Shown: in pieces, positions 43,358 through 52,605 of the stretch
How the letters are laid out: every line of letters starts with the position of its first letter
Position numbering within the stretch: the stretch's first letter is position 1
DNA from: Streptococcus varani
Lineage (GTDB): Bacteria > Bacillota > Bacilli > Lactobacillales > Streptococcaceae
Length of the DNA stretch: 64,000 bases
Assembly: GCF_001375655.1 (NCBI RefSeq)
Contig: NZ_CTEN01000002.1
Span: 1-64,000, forward strand
Reading direction: 5' to 3'
The notes under the pieces: model-generated
Told to the model about the DNA's origin: nothing
Database searches by the model: none
What the model saw: only the letters and a program-made list of their open reading frames with translations
Translations under genes and position numbers: made by a program

Positions 43358-44070
43358 TTACAACAAACAAATCCATGCAGCTACTAGAGCACTCAAGATA
43401 CTAAAAAGAGAGCCAATCAAGTAGTATTCCGCAAAGGCTGGATTCTCAGAAATTTTATTGTAACGAGCGATGGATTTTGCTGTGAAAACCAGTCCAATTG
43501 AAGCAAATTGTCCGAAAAGAATACAAATACCCATTATGATTCGTTCCAACAATCCAATTCTAGCACCGGCCCCAGGGATGGTATCTATTTTATCCATATT
43601 ATCCGGCTGATACTGTTGGAAAAAGAGTCTAAAGAGAATGGTCGTCGGCTTGCTGATCAGAATCAGGAACAGGATAAGGGGTAACATCTGAATCGGTAAC
43701 CAATTTGGTAAAGAAAGATCCTTATAGAAAAGCTAGTTGCTAAAAGAATAGTCAAATGCAGGAATTGATCAAGGAGAAACCCTTTTTTCTTATTTAACTT
43801 TAAACCTTGCATAAGCAATGGTTTTGTCAAATCAATAGCGGCATGACTAAACCAAATCAGCAAAAGTATCCACCACATGCGCCACTGCAAGAAAAAGCTG
43901 ATGAAAAGTGGAATAGCTACCCAAAACAGATGTTTGAACAGATATTTTTTTCTGCTATGTTTTAAATCGGCTACTTTTTGACTTTGTAGGTGAAAATCAG
44001 ATAGAAAGTGACAAATAAGCATGAGACTTAAGATTGGGTTTTGGTTTAAATACTGTGATAAACCTGTCAT
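43358..44070 (-). pseudogene. DUF3307 membrane protein gene, frameshifted
   Basis: Two frames together make one DUF3307 protein. The N-terminal part (MTGLSQYLNQNPILSLMLI, then HFLSDFHLQSQKVADLKHSR) runs to LLATSFS; the C-terminal part continues FYKDLSLPNWLPIQMLPLIL with three more membrane segments, ending AAWICLL. Adding one base to the A run at 43728-43731 would restore the frame. DUF3307 proteins are encoded next to satD in streptococci; here the ATG overlaps the satD stop. The break may be real or a homopolymer error. Confidence 0.78.
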
Positions 44071-44744
44071 TTATCATTTTCCTTTCTAGCACTGCATAGG
44101 ACCTGTAAGGCTGATTTTCTTGTTCGTAGGTAGACCTTGGTACTGGAACTTTTTAATCGTTTGGAAAGGGCGCTTGGATTGATTTCCAGTTTTTGAGCGA
44201 GGATTCCCTGTTCAAATTGTTCATCGTAGATTCCCATCTCTAAAAGGCCCTCAAGAAGTTCTTCTTGGCTACCTCTCCAATTTGTTTTAATAGCCTCTCC
44301 AGCTGCAAGCAAACTATTGATTACTTCTTCTTTTTCTTTATCCTTCATCCGAAGAGCCAGTTGAGTATTACCATAATCATTTTTTTGATGGATATATTGG
44401 ATGGCTTCTCTAGCATACCAATAAGCCGGTCCATCCGCTCCTATACTGATTTCTGGATCAATATCTGTTACAATTTCGCCAAATCCAATCCCAAATCGTA
44501 GTTTAATTCCTTTCATGAATTGCGTAATTTCGTCAATAATTTGAAAGATAGGGGCTTGCTTGCCCAAAAGCCCTTGAAATTCATCTCCCAAGGTAATGGA
44601 AAATTTGGAGACAATTACTGTCTGGTACTTTTGATTCAGTAAATCTAAGCAAGTTTTCAAATCATCTTGATATTTAGCGCGATTAGCAATGATCTTTGAA
44701 TCAATCATATCGCCAATAATCGCTATATAATCCATAGAATCCAT
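44067..44744 (-). CDS. SatD family protein
   Basis: The 225-residue protein has an N-terminal domain with YIAIIGDMIDSK and ITLGDEFQGLL, which recall the metal-binding strands and GDEF turn of nucleotide-cyclase/GGDEF folds, and GFGEIVTDIDPEISIGADGPAY. The C-terminus forms a helix-turn-helix (EQGILAQKLEINPSALSKRLKSSSTKVYLRTR). It could thus be a regulator sensing or making a nucleotide; this is inference. Its promoter region carries three copies of an operator-like sequence. Confidence 0.8.
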   Translation of the reverse strand: MDSMDYIAIIGDMIDSKIIANRAKYQDDLKTCLDLLNQKYQTVIVSKFSITLGDEFQGLLGKQAPIFQIIDEITQFMKGIKLRFGIGFGEIVTDIDPEISIGADGPAYWYAREAIQYIHQKNDYGNTQLALRMKDKEKEEVINSLLAAGEAIKTNWRGSQEELLEGLLEMGIYDEQFEQGILAQKLEINPSALSKRLKSSSTKVYLRTRKSALQVLCSARKENDK

Positions 44745-44762
44745 AGAATTACCTCTTTTCTA

Positions 44763-44836
44763 TGTCTATTATAACAGACAAAAAGATAATTGTCTATTAT
44801 AACGGAAATATTTCCGATTTGCTATTATAATAGACA
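44763..44836 (-). promoter_or_regulatory. operator array in the satD promoter
   Basis: Three related sequences built on CTATTATAA occur: a near-palindrome TGTCTATTATAACAGACA (44763-44780), TGTCTATTATAAC (44791-44803) and CTATTATAATAGACA (44822-44836). Between the last two lies the perfect 14-bp palindrome CGGAAATATTTCCG (44803-44816). The copies overlap TATAAT-like -10 elements on the minus strand. Confidence 0.65.
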
Positions 44837-44841
44837 AAAAA

Positions 44842-44867
44842 GTTTGCATAAATGATATTATGCAAAC
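44842..44867. repeat. AT-rich palindrome, copy 4 of 4
   Basis: GTTTGCATAA (44842-44851), a 6-nt spacer and the perfect complement (44858-44867). It lies 9 bases past the topA stop. Confidence 0.85.
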
Positions 44868-44876
44868 CTGTAAATC

Positions 44877-46997
44877 TTATTTCACTTTTTCTTCTTCATA
44901 GTCTCCGTTAGGACAAACAACTTGCTTGCCACCACCACGAACCTTTTTCTCCACTAGGTAATGGTCACATTTTGGACAGGCGCGACCAACTGGTTTGTCC
45001 CATGAAGTAAATTCACAGGCTGGGTAGCGGTCACAACCATAGAAAATGCGGTTGCGTTTGCTCTTGCGTTCGATAACTTGTCCTTCCTTACAGTCTGGAC
45101 AAGTTACACCAATGGCCTTGACTATTTGCTTGGTATTGCGGCAATCTGGGAAATTAGAACAAGCGTAGAATTTACCGTATTTGCCTAATTTAATCACCAT
45201 GGGATGGCCACAGACATCACAATCAAAACCAGCTGGCTCATCTTTGATTTGGATTTTTTCCATCTCCGTTTCGGCCTTAGCCAATTCATCCTTAAACGGT
45301 TGATAGAAACTATCGATGACCTTCTGCCACTGCTCCGTACCAATCTCAACATCATCCAACTTCTGCTCCATTTCGGCAGTAAACTTGACATTGACGATAT
45401 CTGGGAAGAATTCCACAATCAGTTTATTGACAATTTCTCCAAGTTCGGTTGGCTCAAAGCGCTTGGAAACCAATTTCACGTAGTATCGTTTTTGAATGGT
45501 TTCAATAGTCGGTGCGTAGGTTGATGGACGACCAACACCATTTTCCTCCAAGGTCTTGATCAGAGTTGCCTCAGAATAACGAGCGGGTGGTTGTGTGAAG
45601 TGCTGCTCTGGACTAGTTGTTGCGCGTGTGACAGTGTCCCCTTGCTCCATGTCAGGTAACATCTTATTCTTATCCGAATCGTTGTAAACAGCCATATAAC
45701 CGTCGAATTTGACCTGACTACCATTGGCTGAGAAGATAACGCCATTTTGTCCTAAACGAACATTCATGGTATCAAAGATGGCTGCTGTCATCTGACTGGC
45801 CACAAAGCGATTCCAGATAAGGGTATAGAGTTTCAGTTGGTCTTTATCCAAATATTTGGCAATGCCTTCTGGTGTCAGATTGACATTAGAGGGACGGATA
45901 GCCTCATGGGCATCCTGGGCACCTGAAACATTCTTGACACGACTTCCATGCTTAGAATATTTCTCACCAAAACGTTCTGTAATGAAGTCAGCAGCTTGGG
46001 CTTGTGCAACTGGACTGATACGAGTTGAATCGGTACGCATATAGGTAATCAAACCTTGCGTGCCACCTGTACCCAGACTAACCCCTTCATAAAGTTGTTG
46101 GGCCACCATCATGGTCTTACGAGTACGGAAATTAACCTTATTGGCCGCATCCATCTGCATGGTTGACGTTGTGTATGGAAGAGGAGCATTGCGCTTACGC
46201 TCCTTGCGCTCCACCTGGTCAACAGAAAATTCATCGTTTTTAATACGTGCTAAGACTTCCTTGACCTGGTCATTGTTTTCCAATTTGACCTTTTTAGCAT
46301 CTAAGCCGTAGAAGCTAGCTTGGAACTTCTTATTGCCTTTTTTGAAGGTAGAATCAATAGTCCAGTACTCTTCTGGTTGGAACTGGTTGATTTCATTTTC
46401 GAGATCGATAATCAGTTTGAGGGCAATGGATTGGACACGACCAGCTGACAAACCTTTTTTGACTTTTTTCCAAAGGATGGGAGAAATAGAATAGCCGACA
46501 ATCCGGTCCAAGACTCGACGAGCCTGTTGAGCATCTACCAAATCTTGATCAATGCTGCGTGGTTCTTTAAAGGCATTTTTAACAGCCTCTTTGGTTATTT
46601 CATTAAAGACAACACGATTAGCATCACTCTCATCCAAATTAAGAATATGTGCTAAATGCCAAGAAATAGCTTCCCCTTCTCGGTCCGGGTCGCTTGCCAG
46701 ATAGACTTTTTTTGCATTCTTGGCTTCTTTTTTCAAAGAATTAATGAGATCACCTTTACCACGGATATTGATATATTGTGGTTCGTAGTTATTGTCAAAA
46801 TCAACAGACATGGTCGATTTTTTTAAATCACGGATATGTCCGACAGAAGCCACAACTCGGTAGTTACGCCCTAGATATTTTTCAATGGTTTTTGCCTTAG
46901 CAGGAGATTCCACGATTACTAGATTTTTTTGATTGGTAGTTTTTTTACTTGTTGTCTTTTTAGTACTTGTTTTTCTTGTGCTTGTTTTAGTAGCCAT
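44877..46997 (-). CDS. topA: DNA topoisomerase I
   Basis: The 706-residue type IA enzyme relaxes negative supercoils. An unusual Thr/Lys-rich tail ([19 protein letters not shown]) precedes the TOPRIM domain ([19 protein letters not shown], and SDPDREGEA with its acidic triad). The catalytic Tyr is in [14 protein letters not shown] near residue 317. Three C-terminal zinc-binding cysteine clusters begin [16 protein letters not shown] and CPKCDHYL. The start at 46997 is chosen because AAAGG lies 7 bases upstream; an ATG at 47015 adds six residues. Confidence 0.96.
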   Translation of the reverse strand: MATKTSTRKTSTKKTTSKKTTNQKNLVIVESPAKAKTIEKYLGRNYRVVASVGHIRDLKKSTMSVDFDNNYEPQYINIRGKGDLINSLKKEAKNAKKVYLASDPDREGEAISWHLAHILNLDESDANRVVFNEITKEAVKNAFKEPRSIDQDLVDAQQARRVLDRIVGYSISPILWKKVKKGLSAGRVQSIALKLIIDLENEINQFQPEEYWTIDSTFKKGNKKFQASFYGLDAKKVKLENNDQVKEVLARIKNDEFSVDQVERKERKRNAPLPYTTSTMQMDAANKVNFRTRKTMMVAQQLYEGVSLGTGGTQGLITYMRTDSTRISPVAQAQAADFITERFGEKYSKHGSRVKNVSGAQDAHEAIRPSNVNLTPEGIAKYLDKDQLKLYTLIWNRFVASQMTAAIFDTMNVRLGQNGVIFSANGSQVKFDGYMAVYNDSDKNKMLPDMEQGDTVTRATTSPEQHFTQPPARYSEATLIKTLEENGVGRPSTYAPTIETIQKRYYVKLVSKRFEPTELGEIVNKLIVEFFPDIVNVKFTAEMEQKLDDVEIGTEQWQKVIDSFYQPFKDELAKAETEMEKIQIKDEPAGFDCDVCGHPMVIKLGKYGKFYACSNFPDCRNTKQIVKAIGVTCPDCKEGQVIERKSKRNRIFYGCDRYPACEFTSWDKPVGRACPKCDHYLVEKKVRGGGKQVVCPNGDYEEEKVK

Positions 46998-47087
46998 TTC
47001 CATACCTTTATTCATTTAACTTCACAAAGAATAAACTATTTTAAGGTATGTGTCAAGAAATTTCTTTTTCCTATAGGAGAAAGCAGT

Positions 47088-47930
47088 TTAGTTTTTATAC
47101 TCCGAAAGGATGTCAAAGCCCGATGTGATACACTTTGCACCTTCTTGAATCAAATGATGACATCCATCAGATTTTCCATCTAAAATGGAGCCAGGTACTG
47201 CAAAAATATCACGTCCTTCTTCTAGCGCTCGTTGGCAAGTGATAAGACTTCCAGAGCGTATCTTGGCTTCTGCCACTAAAACTGCGCTAGCCAATCCAGC
47301 GATAATCCGATTTCGTTCAGGAAAATGAAATTTAAGTGCTGTTTGATCAGCTGCATACTCAGACAGAAGTAAATGATTTTTAGAAATGTAAGTCTGAAGT
47401 TGTCGATTTTCTTTAGGATAAAACTGATTCAATCCTGTTCCGATAACCGCAATGGTTTTTCCTCCATTTTTTAAAGCTGCAATATGGGCAGTCGTATCAA
47501 TTCCACGAGCCAAGCCACTAACAATAACAAAACGATTTTCCAGCTCCTTGACTAACTTCTGAATAGATTGGATACCATTTTTGCTGGCATTCCGGGTGCC
47601 AACTACTGCTAACTTAGGAAATTCCAATAGTTCTAGGTTTCCTTGGTAAAACAGTAAAGTAGGTGGGTTATAGATTTCTTTTAAAGCCAAAGGATAGACC
47701 TTATCCAAAATAGAGAAAGATGGAAAACGGTTGAACTCCTCTCGACAAGTCTTGATATCCAATGCTTTATAGTTTTCCATAAAAAGACTTGCTTTTGTCG
47801 TTTCCGATACAAGAGCAACCGTGCGTAAACTAAGTGATTTGCCTGTTTTTTCTCTATAAGTAAGAACTTTATGGACTTGTAAATTGCTTAAGCCAGCTTT
47901 TTTCAGTTTAAAGATTTCAAAATTATTCAT
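47088..47930 (-). CDS. dprA: DNA processing protein DprA/Smf
   Basis: The 280-residue protein protects incoming single-stranded DNA and loads RecA during transformation, and in pneumococcus also shuts off competence. The Rossmann-like fold has LAVVGTRNASKNG, VIVSGLARGIDTTAHIAAL, AVIGTGLNQFYPKENR and FHFPERNRIIAGLASAVLVAEA. The start at 47930 follows GGAGGATCTT. A near-consensus competence box lies just upstream. dprA upstream of topA is typical in streptococci. Confidence 0.95.
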   Translation of the reverse strand: MNNFEIFKLKKAGLSNLQVHKVLTYREKTGKSLSLRTVALVSETTKASLFMENYKALDIKTCREEFNRFPSFSILDKVYPLALKEIYNPPTLLFYQGNLELLEFPKLAVVGTRNASKNGIQSIQKLVKELENRFVIVSGLARGIDTTAHIAALKNGGKTIAVIGTGLNQFYPKENRQLQTYISKNHLLLSEYAADQTALKFHFPERNRIIAGLASAVLVAEAKIRSGSLITCQRALEEGRDIFAVPGSILDGKSDGCHHLIQEGAKCITSGFDILSEYKN

Positions 47931-47948
47931 AAGATCCTCCACTTAGTT

Positions 47949-47956
47949 TATTCGAA
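47949..47956 (-). promoter_or_regulatory. putative competence (cin/com) box of dprA
   Basis: On the minus strand TTCGAATA matches the ComX-dependent box TACGAATA at 7 of 8 positions. It sits in the T tract that follows the terminator stem and about 19 bases before the dprA ATG. Confidence 0.6.
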
Positions 47957-47984
47957 AACCGCTCAGCAATTGACTGAACGGTTT
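47956..47984 (-). terminator. terminator after the 90-residue membrane protein gene
   Basis: On the minus strand AAACCGTTCAG pairs with CTGAGCGGTTT (one G-U pair) around a 7-nt loop. Its T tract overlaps the dprA competence box. Confidence 0.82.
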
Positions 47985-47999
47985 AAACTTTTTAGAGAT

Positions 48000-48272
48000 T
48001 TACTTATCTTCAGGATACTTTCTAGTCTGTATCAATAGAGTAATCCCTAAATAGAGAGAGAAGAAAGAAATGACAAGGCAAATAGTGATGCCAATCCAGC
48101 GTGTTGTTGGATCAGGCGTTACTCTAGAAATGAAATTATAGATAGCAACTCCTAGAAGAAATAATCCCAAAGCTAGGTGAAAAATGATCAAAATCAAATT
48201 TCGGTGCTGACTCTGATTGACTTTGCCAGCTAGGGCTTTAGCAATTTTTCTTGAAAATCCTCTTGTATACAT
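48000..48272 (-). CDS. small two-helix membrane protein
   Basis: The 90-residue protein has a basic N-terminus (MYTRGFSRKIAKALAGKVNQ) and two membrane segments (about 26-47 and 57-80) with a short outside loop VTPDPTTRW. GGAGG lies 9 bases before the ATG, and the gene has its own terminator. No family is recognised. Confidence 0.75.
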   Translation of the reverse strand: MYTRGFSRKIAKALAGKVNQSQHRNLILIIFHLALGLFLLGVAIYNFISRVTPDPTTRWIGITICLVISFFSLYLGITLLIQTRKYPEDK

Positions 48273-48324
48273 GTTCGTAACCTCCGTCTAAAATTGAATC
48301 AAACAAAGCAGTTCTCTTGAGGAA

Positions 48325-49101
48325 TCAAGCCTTTATCATGGATTTGATGGGTTCAAAAGATTGTCGATGAATAGGAGTGATTCCTAATTTATCCAGTGCA
48401 ACTAGATGCTCAGCAGTGCCATAGCCAGCATTTTTAGCGAAAGCATAGCCTGGAAATTTTTGATCAAAATCGGCCATTATCTTATCTCTAGTAACTTTGG
48501 CCACAATAGAGGCTGCTGCAATAGAAAGTGAAGTGGCATCGCCCTTGATAATGGATTGCTGCGGAATAGTGCTATCTAATTTCATTGCATCAATTAGTAG
48601 GTAATCGGGTTTGGTGATTTGACCTTGTAAGTTGTCAATAGCCTGCAACATGCCGATTTTAGTAGCTTCGTAGATATTGACCTGATCAATTATTTTATTT
48701 TCTACGATACCCACTCCTACTGCCAAAGCTTGATGGAGAACTGCTTGATAAATGGCTTCATGCTTAGTCTTAGGAATTTTTTTGGAGTCATTGAGGTATT
48801 TGATTTTACAGTTTTTGGGTAAAATGACACAGGCGGTAACAACTGGGCCAGCCAAGGGACCTCGTCCTACCTCATCGATACCAGCAATAGCTTGAAAACC
48901 TCGTGCATAAAGATCCTTCTCATAACGAAGCATGTACTCTAAACGGGCTTCCTCATCGAGTTCAGCTTGTAGAACTTTTTTCCGTTGCTTAACAGCAACT
49001 TGTACACCACTTCTGCTATCCGCTTCAAAATCAGCCCAGCGACTGTCTGTCAGCTCTGTCAATTCTTTCAACAGTTCTTTGATTTCCTTAATACTTGCCA
49101 T
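48325..49101 (-). CDS. rnhB: ribonuclease HII
   Basis: The 258-residue enzyme removes ribonucleotides from DNA. The active site is in [20 protein letters not shown] (Asp and Glu near residues 76-77), then LNDSKK, the Asp in LLIDAMKLD and the Asp in KVTRDKIM. An N-terminal helical extension of about 65 residues is normal for streptococcal RNase HII. rbgA lies just upstream, a conserved pairing. Confidence 0.95.
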   Translation of the reverse strand: MASIKEIKELLKELTELTDSRWADFEADSRSGVQVAVKQRKKVLQAELDEEARLEYMLRYEKDLYARGFQAIAGIDEVGRGPLAGPVVTACVILPKNCKIKYLNDSKKIPKTKHEAIYQAVLHQALAVGVGIVENKIIDQVNIYEATKIGMLQAIDNLQGQITKPDYLLIDAMKLDSTIPQQSIIKGDATSLSIAAASIVAKVTRDKIMADFDQKFPGYAFAKNAGYGTAEHLVALDKLGITPIHRQSFEPIKSMIKA

Positions 49102-49174
49102 ATTTGCCTTTCTAGTTGCTAGTTACTAGATAGTAGAATCTTTTCCAGACAAGCTGGGAAAGAGTTGAACGGGC

Positions 49175-50026
49175 TTAATCCAGGGTCTCTATCTGTTCCA
49201 CTCGATCCAAGGTATAAAGACCCAATTTTCCATCACGAACATCTTTGACAAAGAGGTTATAAAATCGGTCATAATCATCCCGGAAACCCATTTTTTGAGT
49301 TAAAGACATAATGATTTCTGCGGCTTCCTCTTCCAAGTTAATACCTTTGTAGCGCTCTTTCAGGCGCTCTGGATAGAATTCTTTGAAATAGTTGAGACCG
49401 AAAATAGTGACTTCATCCATTGGTAAAAGCTGATCTTTGATAGCCCCTGTCAGAGCTAATTTCAACCCAACGACTTGATCTTCAAACTTTGGCCATAAAA
49501 TTCCAGGTGTGTCCAAAATCTCTAAATCCTTATTAGATTTGAGCCACTGTTGCCCCTTGGTAACTCCTGGTTTATTTCCAACGACAGCAATTTTCTTACC
49601 AGCTAGGCGATTCATGAGGGTTGACTTACCAGCATTGGGAATCCCAATAATCATGGTTCGCAAAGTTTCCTTCTGGATGCCGCGTTCTCTTAATCGAGTA
49701 ATTTTATCTGACATAAGGCTTTTAGCTGCTTCTGTTACTCTCTTCACGGTTGATTGCTCTTTAGAATTGATAGAGAGAGTCTTGATGCCTTGTGCTTCAA
49801 AGTAGGCTTTCCACTCCTTTAAAAGAACTGGATCTGCCAAATCAGCCTTGTTGAGAATCAAGAGTTTTGGTTTGTCACCAACAATCTTAGTCAGCATAGG
49901 GTTTTGACTGGACAAAGGTAGACGAGCATCCACTAAAATAGTCACAAAATCAACAAATTTGATATTTTCCTGTACTTGTCTTCTTGCCTTGGACATATGG
50001 CCTGGAAACCATTGAATAAGTGCCAT
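49175..50026 (-). CDS. rbgA: ribosome biogenesis GTPase RbgA/YlqF
   Basis: The 283-residue GTPase matures the 50S subunit. It is circularly permuted: the NKADL (G4) motif comes before the P-loop GIPNAGKST (G1) and DTPGILWPK (G3). The N-terminus begins MALIQWFPGHMSKARRQ, typical of the family, with VDARLPLSSQNP before G4. AAAGGAGAATTT precedes the ATG. rnhB follows on the same strand. Confidence 0.95.
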   Translation of the reverse strand: MALIQWFPGHMSKARRQVQENIKFVDFVTILVDARLPLSSQNPMLTKIVGDKPKLLILNKADLADPVLLKEWKAYFEAQGIKTLSINSKEQSTVKRVTEAAKSLMSDKITRLRERGIQKETLRTMIIGIPNAGKSTLMNRLAGKKIAVVGNKPGVTKGQQWLKSNKDLEILDTPGILWPKFEDQVVGLKLALTGAIKDQLLPMDEVTIFGLNYFKEFYPERLKERYKGINLEEEAAEIIMSLTQKMGFRDDYDRFYNLFVKDVRDGKLGLYTLDRVEQIETLD

Positions 50027-50339
50027 AAATTCTCCTTTAAATTTCTTTTTTTCATCTAATACTCAAAGAAAATCAAAAATAGATGAGGCAAAGCGACACA
50101 GGCATACTTAGTGGTAGGCAAGGAGTTTTAACAAAACCTAATGTTGATTTTTAAAGAGTATAAAAAGCCGTCATGACGGCTTGTACCTAGTCCAATTATA
50201 GCAGAAATGTCTTAAATTGTCATGGATAGCTCGTTGAGAAAACTTGGAGAGGGGACAATGAAATTTTTAAAAATGTTTCCGCTAACAGAATATGATACAA
50301 TGAAAGAAAATGTTTTTAAAAACTATTTGAGGAGGGTTC
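50027..50339. other. divergent intergenic region with BOX-like repeat
   Basis: It holds the BOX-like repeat, a perfect 18-bp palindrome (50167-50184, core GCCGTCATGACGGC) with A and T tracts that may be a terminator, and an extended -10 TGATACAAT (50293-50301) for the DUF1576 gene. No other gene was seen. Confidence 0.7.
50059..50161. repeat. BOX-like repeat element
   Basis: About 103 bp bounded by inverted ends ATACTCAAAGAAAATCAA and its partner TTGATTTTTAAAGAGTAT, with inner sequence GGCAAAGCGACACAGG. The ends and inner segment resemble pneumococcal BOX elements (boxA and boxC). No coding capacity. Confidence 0.65.
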
Positions 50340-51653
50340 ATGACCTGGTTCTCTGAGCACTTTATTCACCAATCGGCTCGAAAAAGGGCTATCTTATATC
50401 TATCTTGTTTGACTTTATTATTTGCACTTGCTTCACCCGACCGTCAAGATATGATTTCAAAATTTTGGTTTTTACAAATAGGGCAAAACTATTTATTAAG
50501 AGATTTTTTTGAAATCGCCGGTCCCTCTGGAACTTTCCTCAATGCGGCAATACATGCTTTTTGGGCTTATTTTCTAATGAGTCGAAATGAAAAAACAAAG
50601 ATAAATGGACTTCAAGTTGCCGGTATTGGCATTTATCTTGGTCATGCTTTTTTTGGATCTACTGTTTTAAGTTCCATCCCTATTTTTATAGGTGTTGTTC
50701 TCTATGCTCGTTGGTCCAGACAATCCTATAAGATTTTTACAACGGTCTCACTTTTTGCTATAGCGACAAGTCCCATTGTCACCTTTATGGGCCATTCCTT
50801 TACTTCGCCAGTTCTGGGAGTATTTGTCGCCAGTCTGACTGGCTTACTATTGGGGTTCATTTCTCCTCCCTTAGCTGAGCAGTTTTTGAAATTTCACCAT
50901 GGTTTATCACTCTACAACTACGGATTTACAACAGGTATTATTGCCATGTTTTTTGCCCTAATCTTTCCTTATATGGGGCGGCAAGTTGAAAAAGTTAGCG
51001 TGGTCAGTAGTCATTTGGAAATCTATCCTTTAGTCTATTTTCTATGCCTTTGGCTAATTCTAGCTGTTTTGGTTTTGATGAATTGGAAGTCTGCTTGGTC
51101 CACTTATCCAAAGTTGATTAAAACATCCGGTCGTACACCAGATGACTTTATGACCAAATTCGGTAGCCATTCTACACTGCTCAATATGTGTCTCAATTCG
51201 GGAATTTATTTTCTGATTCTTCTAATTTTTCGTGAACCATTCAACGGTCCTATTCTAGGAGGCCTTTTATCCATCATGGGCTTTTCTGCTTTCGGTAAAC
51301 ACCCTCGAAACTCCTTGCCGGTTTCAGCTGGGGTAACCCTTGGAGCTTTGCTACTTGGGACTTCCTTGACGGATATCCGTTTTCAATTAGCCCTATTGTT
51401 TAGTACAGGCTTAGCGCCTATATCAGGTTATTATGGCCTTGGTTATGGCTTTATTGCGGGAATGATTCATTACAGTTTAACCTCTGTCACCTTTATGATG
51501 CATCAAGGAATGACACTCTATAATAATGGTTATGCAACTGGCTTTGTTGCAGCCTTTTTAGCCCCTATTATCGATACCATACAAGAAAACAACCGTTATT
51601 GGTTACAAAAAATAAAGATAGGATATAGCAATTATGTTAGCAGAAAAAAATAA
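50340..51653 (+). CDS. DUF1576 multi-spanning membrane protein
   Basis: The 437-residue protein has about ten membrane segments and two internal repeats marked by similar loops (FHHGLSLYNYGFTTGIIAMF near 188 and MMHQGMTLYNNGYATGFVAAF near 385), suggesting an inverted or duplicated transporter-like fold. This fits the DUF1576 family, whose function is unknown. GAGGAGGGT precedes the ATG. It runs against the prevailing gene direction, and the next gene overlaps its end by 20 bases. Confidence 0.85.
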   Translation: MTWFSEHFIHQSARKRAILYLSCLTLLFALASPDRQDMISKFWFLQIGQNYLLRDFFEIAGPSGTFLNAAIHAFWAYFLMSRNEKTKINGLQVAGIGIYLGHAFFGSTVLSSIPIFIGVVLYARWSRQSYKIFTTVSLFAIATSPIVTFMGHSFTSPVLGVFVASLTGLLLGFISPPLAEQFLKFHHGLSLYNYGFTTGIIAMFFALIFPYMGRQVEKVSVVSSHLEIYPLVYFLCLWLILAVLVLMNWKSAWSTYPKLIKTSGRTPDDFMTKFGSHSTLLNMCLNSGIYFLILLIFREPFNGPILGGLLSIMGFSAFGKHPRNSLPVSAGVTLGALLLGTSLTDIRFQLALLFSTGLAPISGYYGLGYGFIAGMIHYSLTSVTFMMHQGMTLYNNGYATGFVAAFLAPIIDTIQENNRYWLQKIKIGYSNYVSRKK

Positions 51654-51981
51654 AGCGACTCGTATTACGAAAGAAATTATTTCTTATTTTTTAGACAATG
51701 ATTTAAATGAATTCGACCTCAAATTCAGCGTTGATAATGATTTGTTTCGCCTGAAAATCTCTGCCCCAGCTTCCAATAAACCTGAAAGCTTTGATAAATT
51801 AATTCATGATTTACATACTGAACGACAGATCGAGGTAGATGAATATTTCAATGCTCTCTTGGGTAGCTTCAGTCATGATCATGACTACACCTTCCTTGGA
51901 AAAGCGATTGACCTAGCTAGTGGAAATTTTGAAGATGGAATACTCTGGCTGGAAATTGAACGCCAGAATATGAACAGTTAA
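51634..51981 (+). CDS. small cytosolic protein coupled to DUF1576
   Basis: The 115-residue acidic protein overlaps the DUF1576 gene by 20 bases and is probably translated with it. Sequence such as DNDLNEFDLKFSVDNDLFRLKISAPASNKPESFDKL suggests a compact alpha/beta domain, perhaps a partner or regulator of the membrane protein. No known family is recognised. Confidence 0.75.
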   Translation: MLAEKNKATRITKEIISYFLDNDLNEFDLKFSVDNDLFRLKISAPASNKPESFDKLIHDLHTERQIEVDEYFNALLGSFSHDHDYTFLGKAIDLASGNFEDGILWLEIERQNMNS

Positions 51982-51993
51982 AGAAGGAAGATT

Positions 51994-52042
51994 GAGCCAA
52001 ATTTTGGCTCTCAGATTGAAGACAAACTTTATTTTCGAGGTT
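51994..52042. terminator. hairpins at the junction of the DUF1576 unit and the IS remnant
   Basis: GAGCCAAA/TTTGGCTC (51994-52010) is followed by AGACAAACTT pairing with AGGTTTGTCT (about 52019-52037) and a run of seven T. The second is the stronger plus-strand terminator. Confidence 0.65.
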
Positions 52043-52605
52043 TGTCTTTTTTTGTATATTGCCGAAATATGGTGAAAATTGGCAGATTTGGATAAAATAA
52101 AAAGGCTTCCCAGCCATCATTTTCACTAGTTTTTTGATATTGAGACACACCAAAGTCAGTCCAACCTTGTCTTCCATTTTGGACTTTCCTCTTTCTCTTG
52201 CATAACGTAAATTATGGTACTCTTTCCATATATGACGCGTCACAACCTTCTGATGGTTTCTGCTTTCTGTACAAACAGATAGTAAAGGACATTGTGCACA
52301 AATTTTAGGATCACTATTGTACTCACGATAGCCCTCACGGGTTGTTGTTCGGTAGGTCAGTTCTTGATTTTCTGGACAAAGGTAACAGTCGAAATACTCA
52401 TCGTAGATAAAATCTTTTGGTCGTAGTTTCCCTTTCTTTCCTCTAGGTCTAGTGTATGGAAAAACAGGAGTAATATCTTGGTCTAGAAGAAACTTGGCAA
52501 TACTTGGTGTTTTATAGCCGGCATCCGCAATCAGGTAGTGTGGTTGAAAGGGTTCAATTTTAGAAAATAGAGTAGGGAAAGCTTGGCTATCATGAATATT
52601 GCCTT
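52040..52605 (-). pseudogene. IS1182-like transposase remnant
   Basis: The fragment reads WEVLQGNIHDSQAFPTLFSK, HYLIADAGYKTPSIAKFLL, then KDFIYDEYFDCYLCPENQEL, AQCPLLSVCTESRNHQKVV and RGKSKMEDKVGLTLVCLNIKK, all typical of the C-terminal half of IS1182 transposases. The N-terminal part is missing: the fragment starts at the argJ break. The usual segment between the IWKEY region and the end also looks shortened. It is a different copy from the one at 27713, and it is inactive. Confidence 0.8.
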
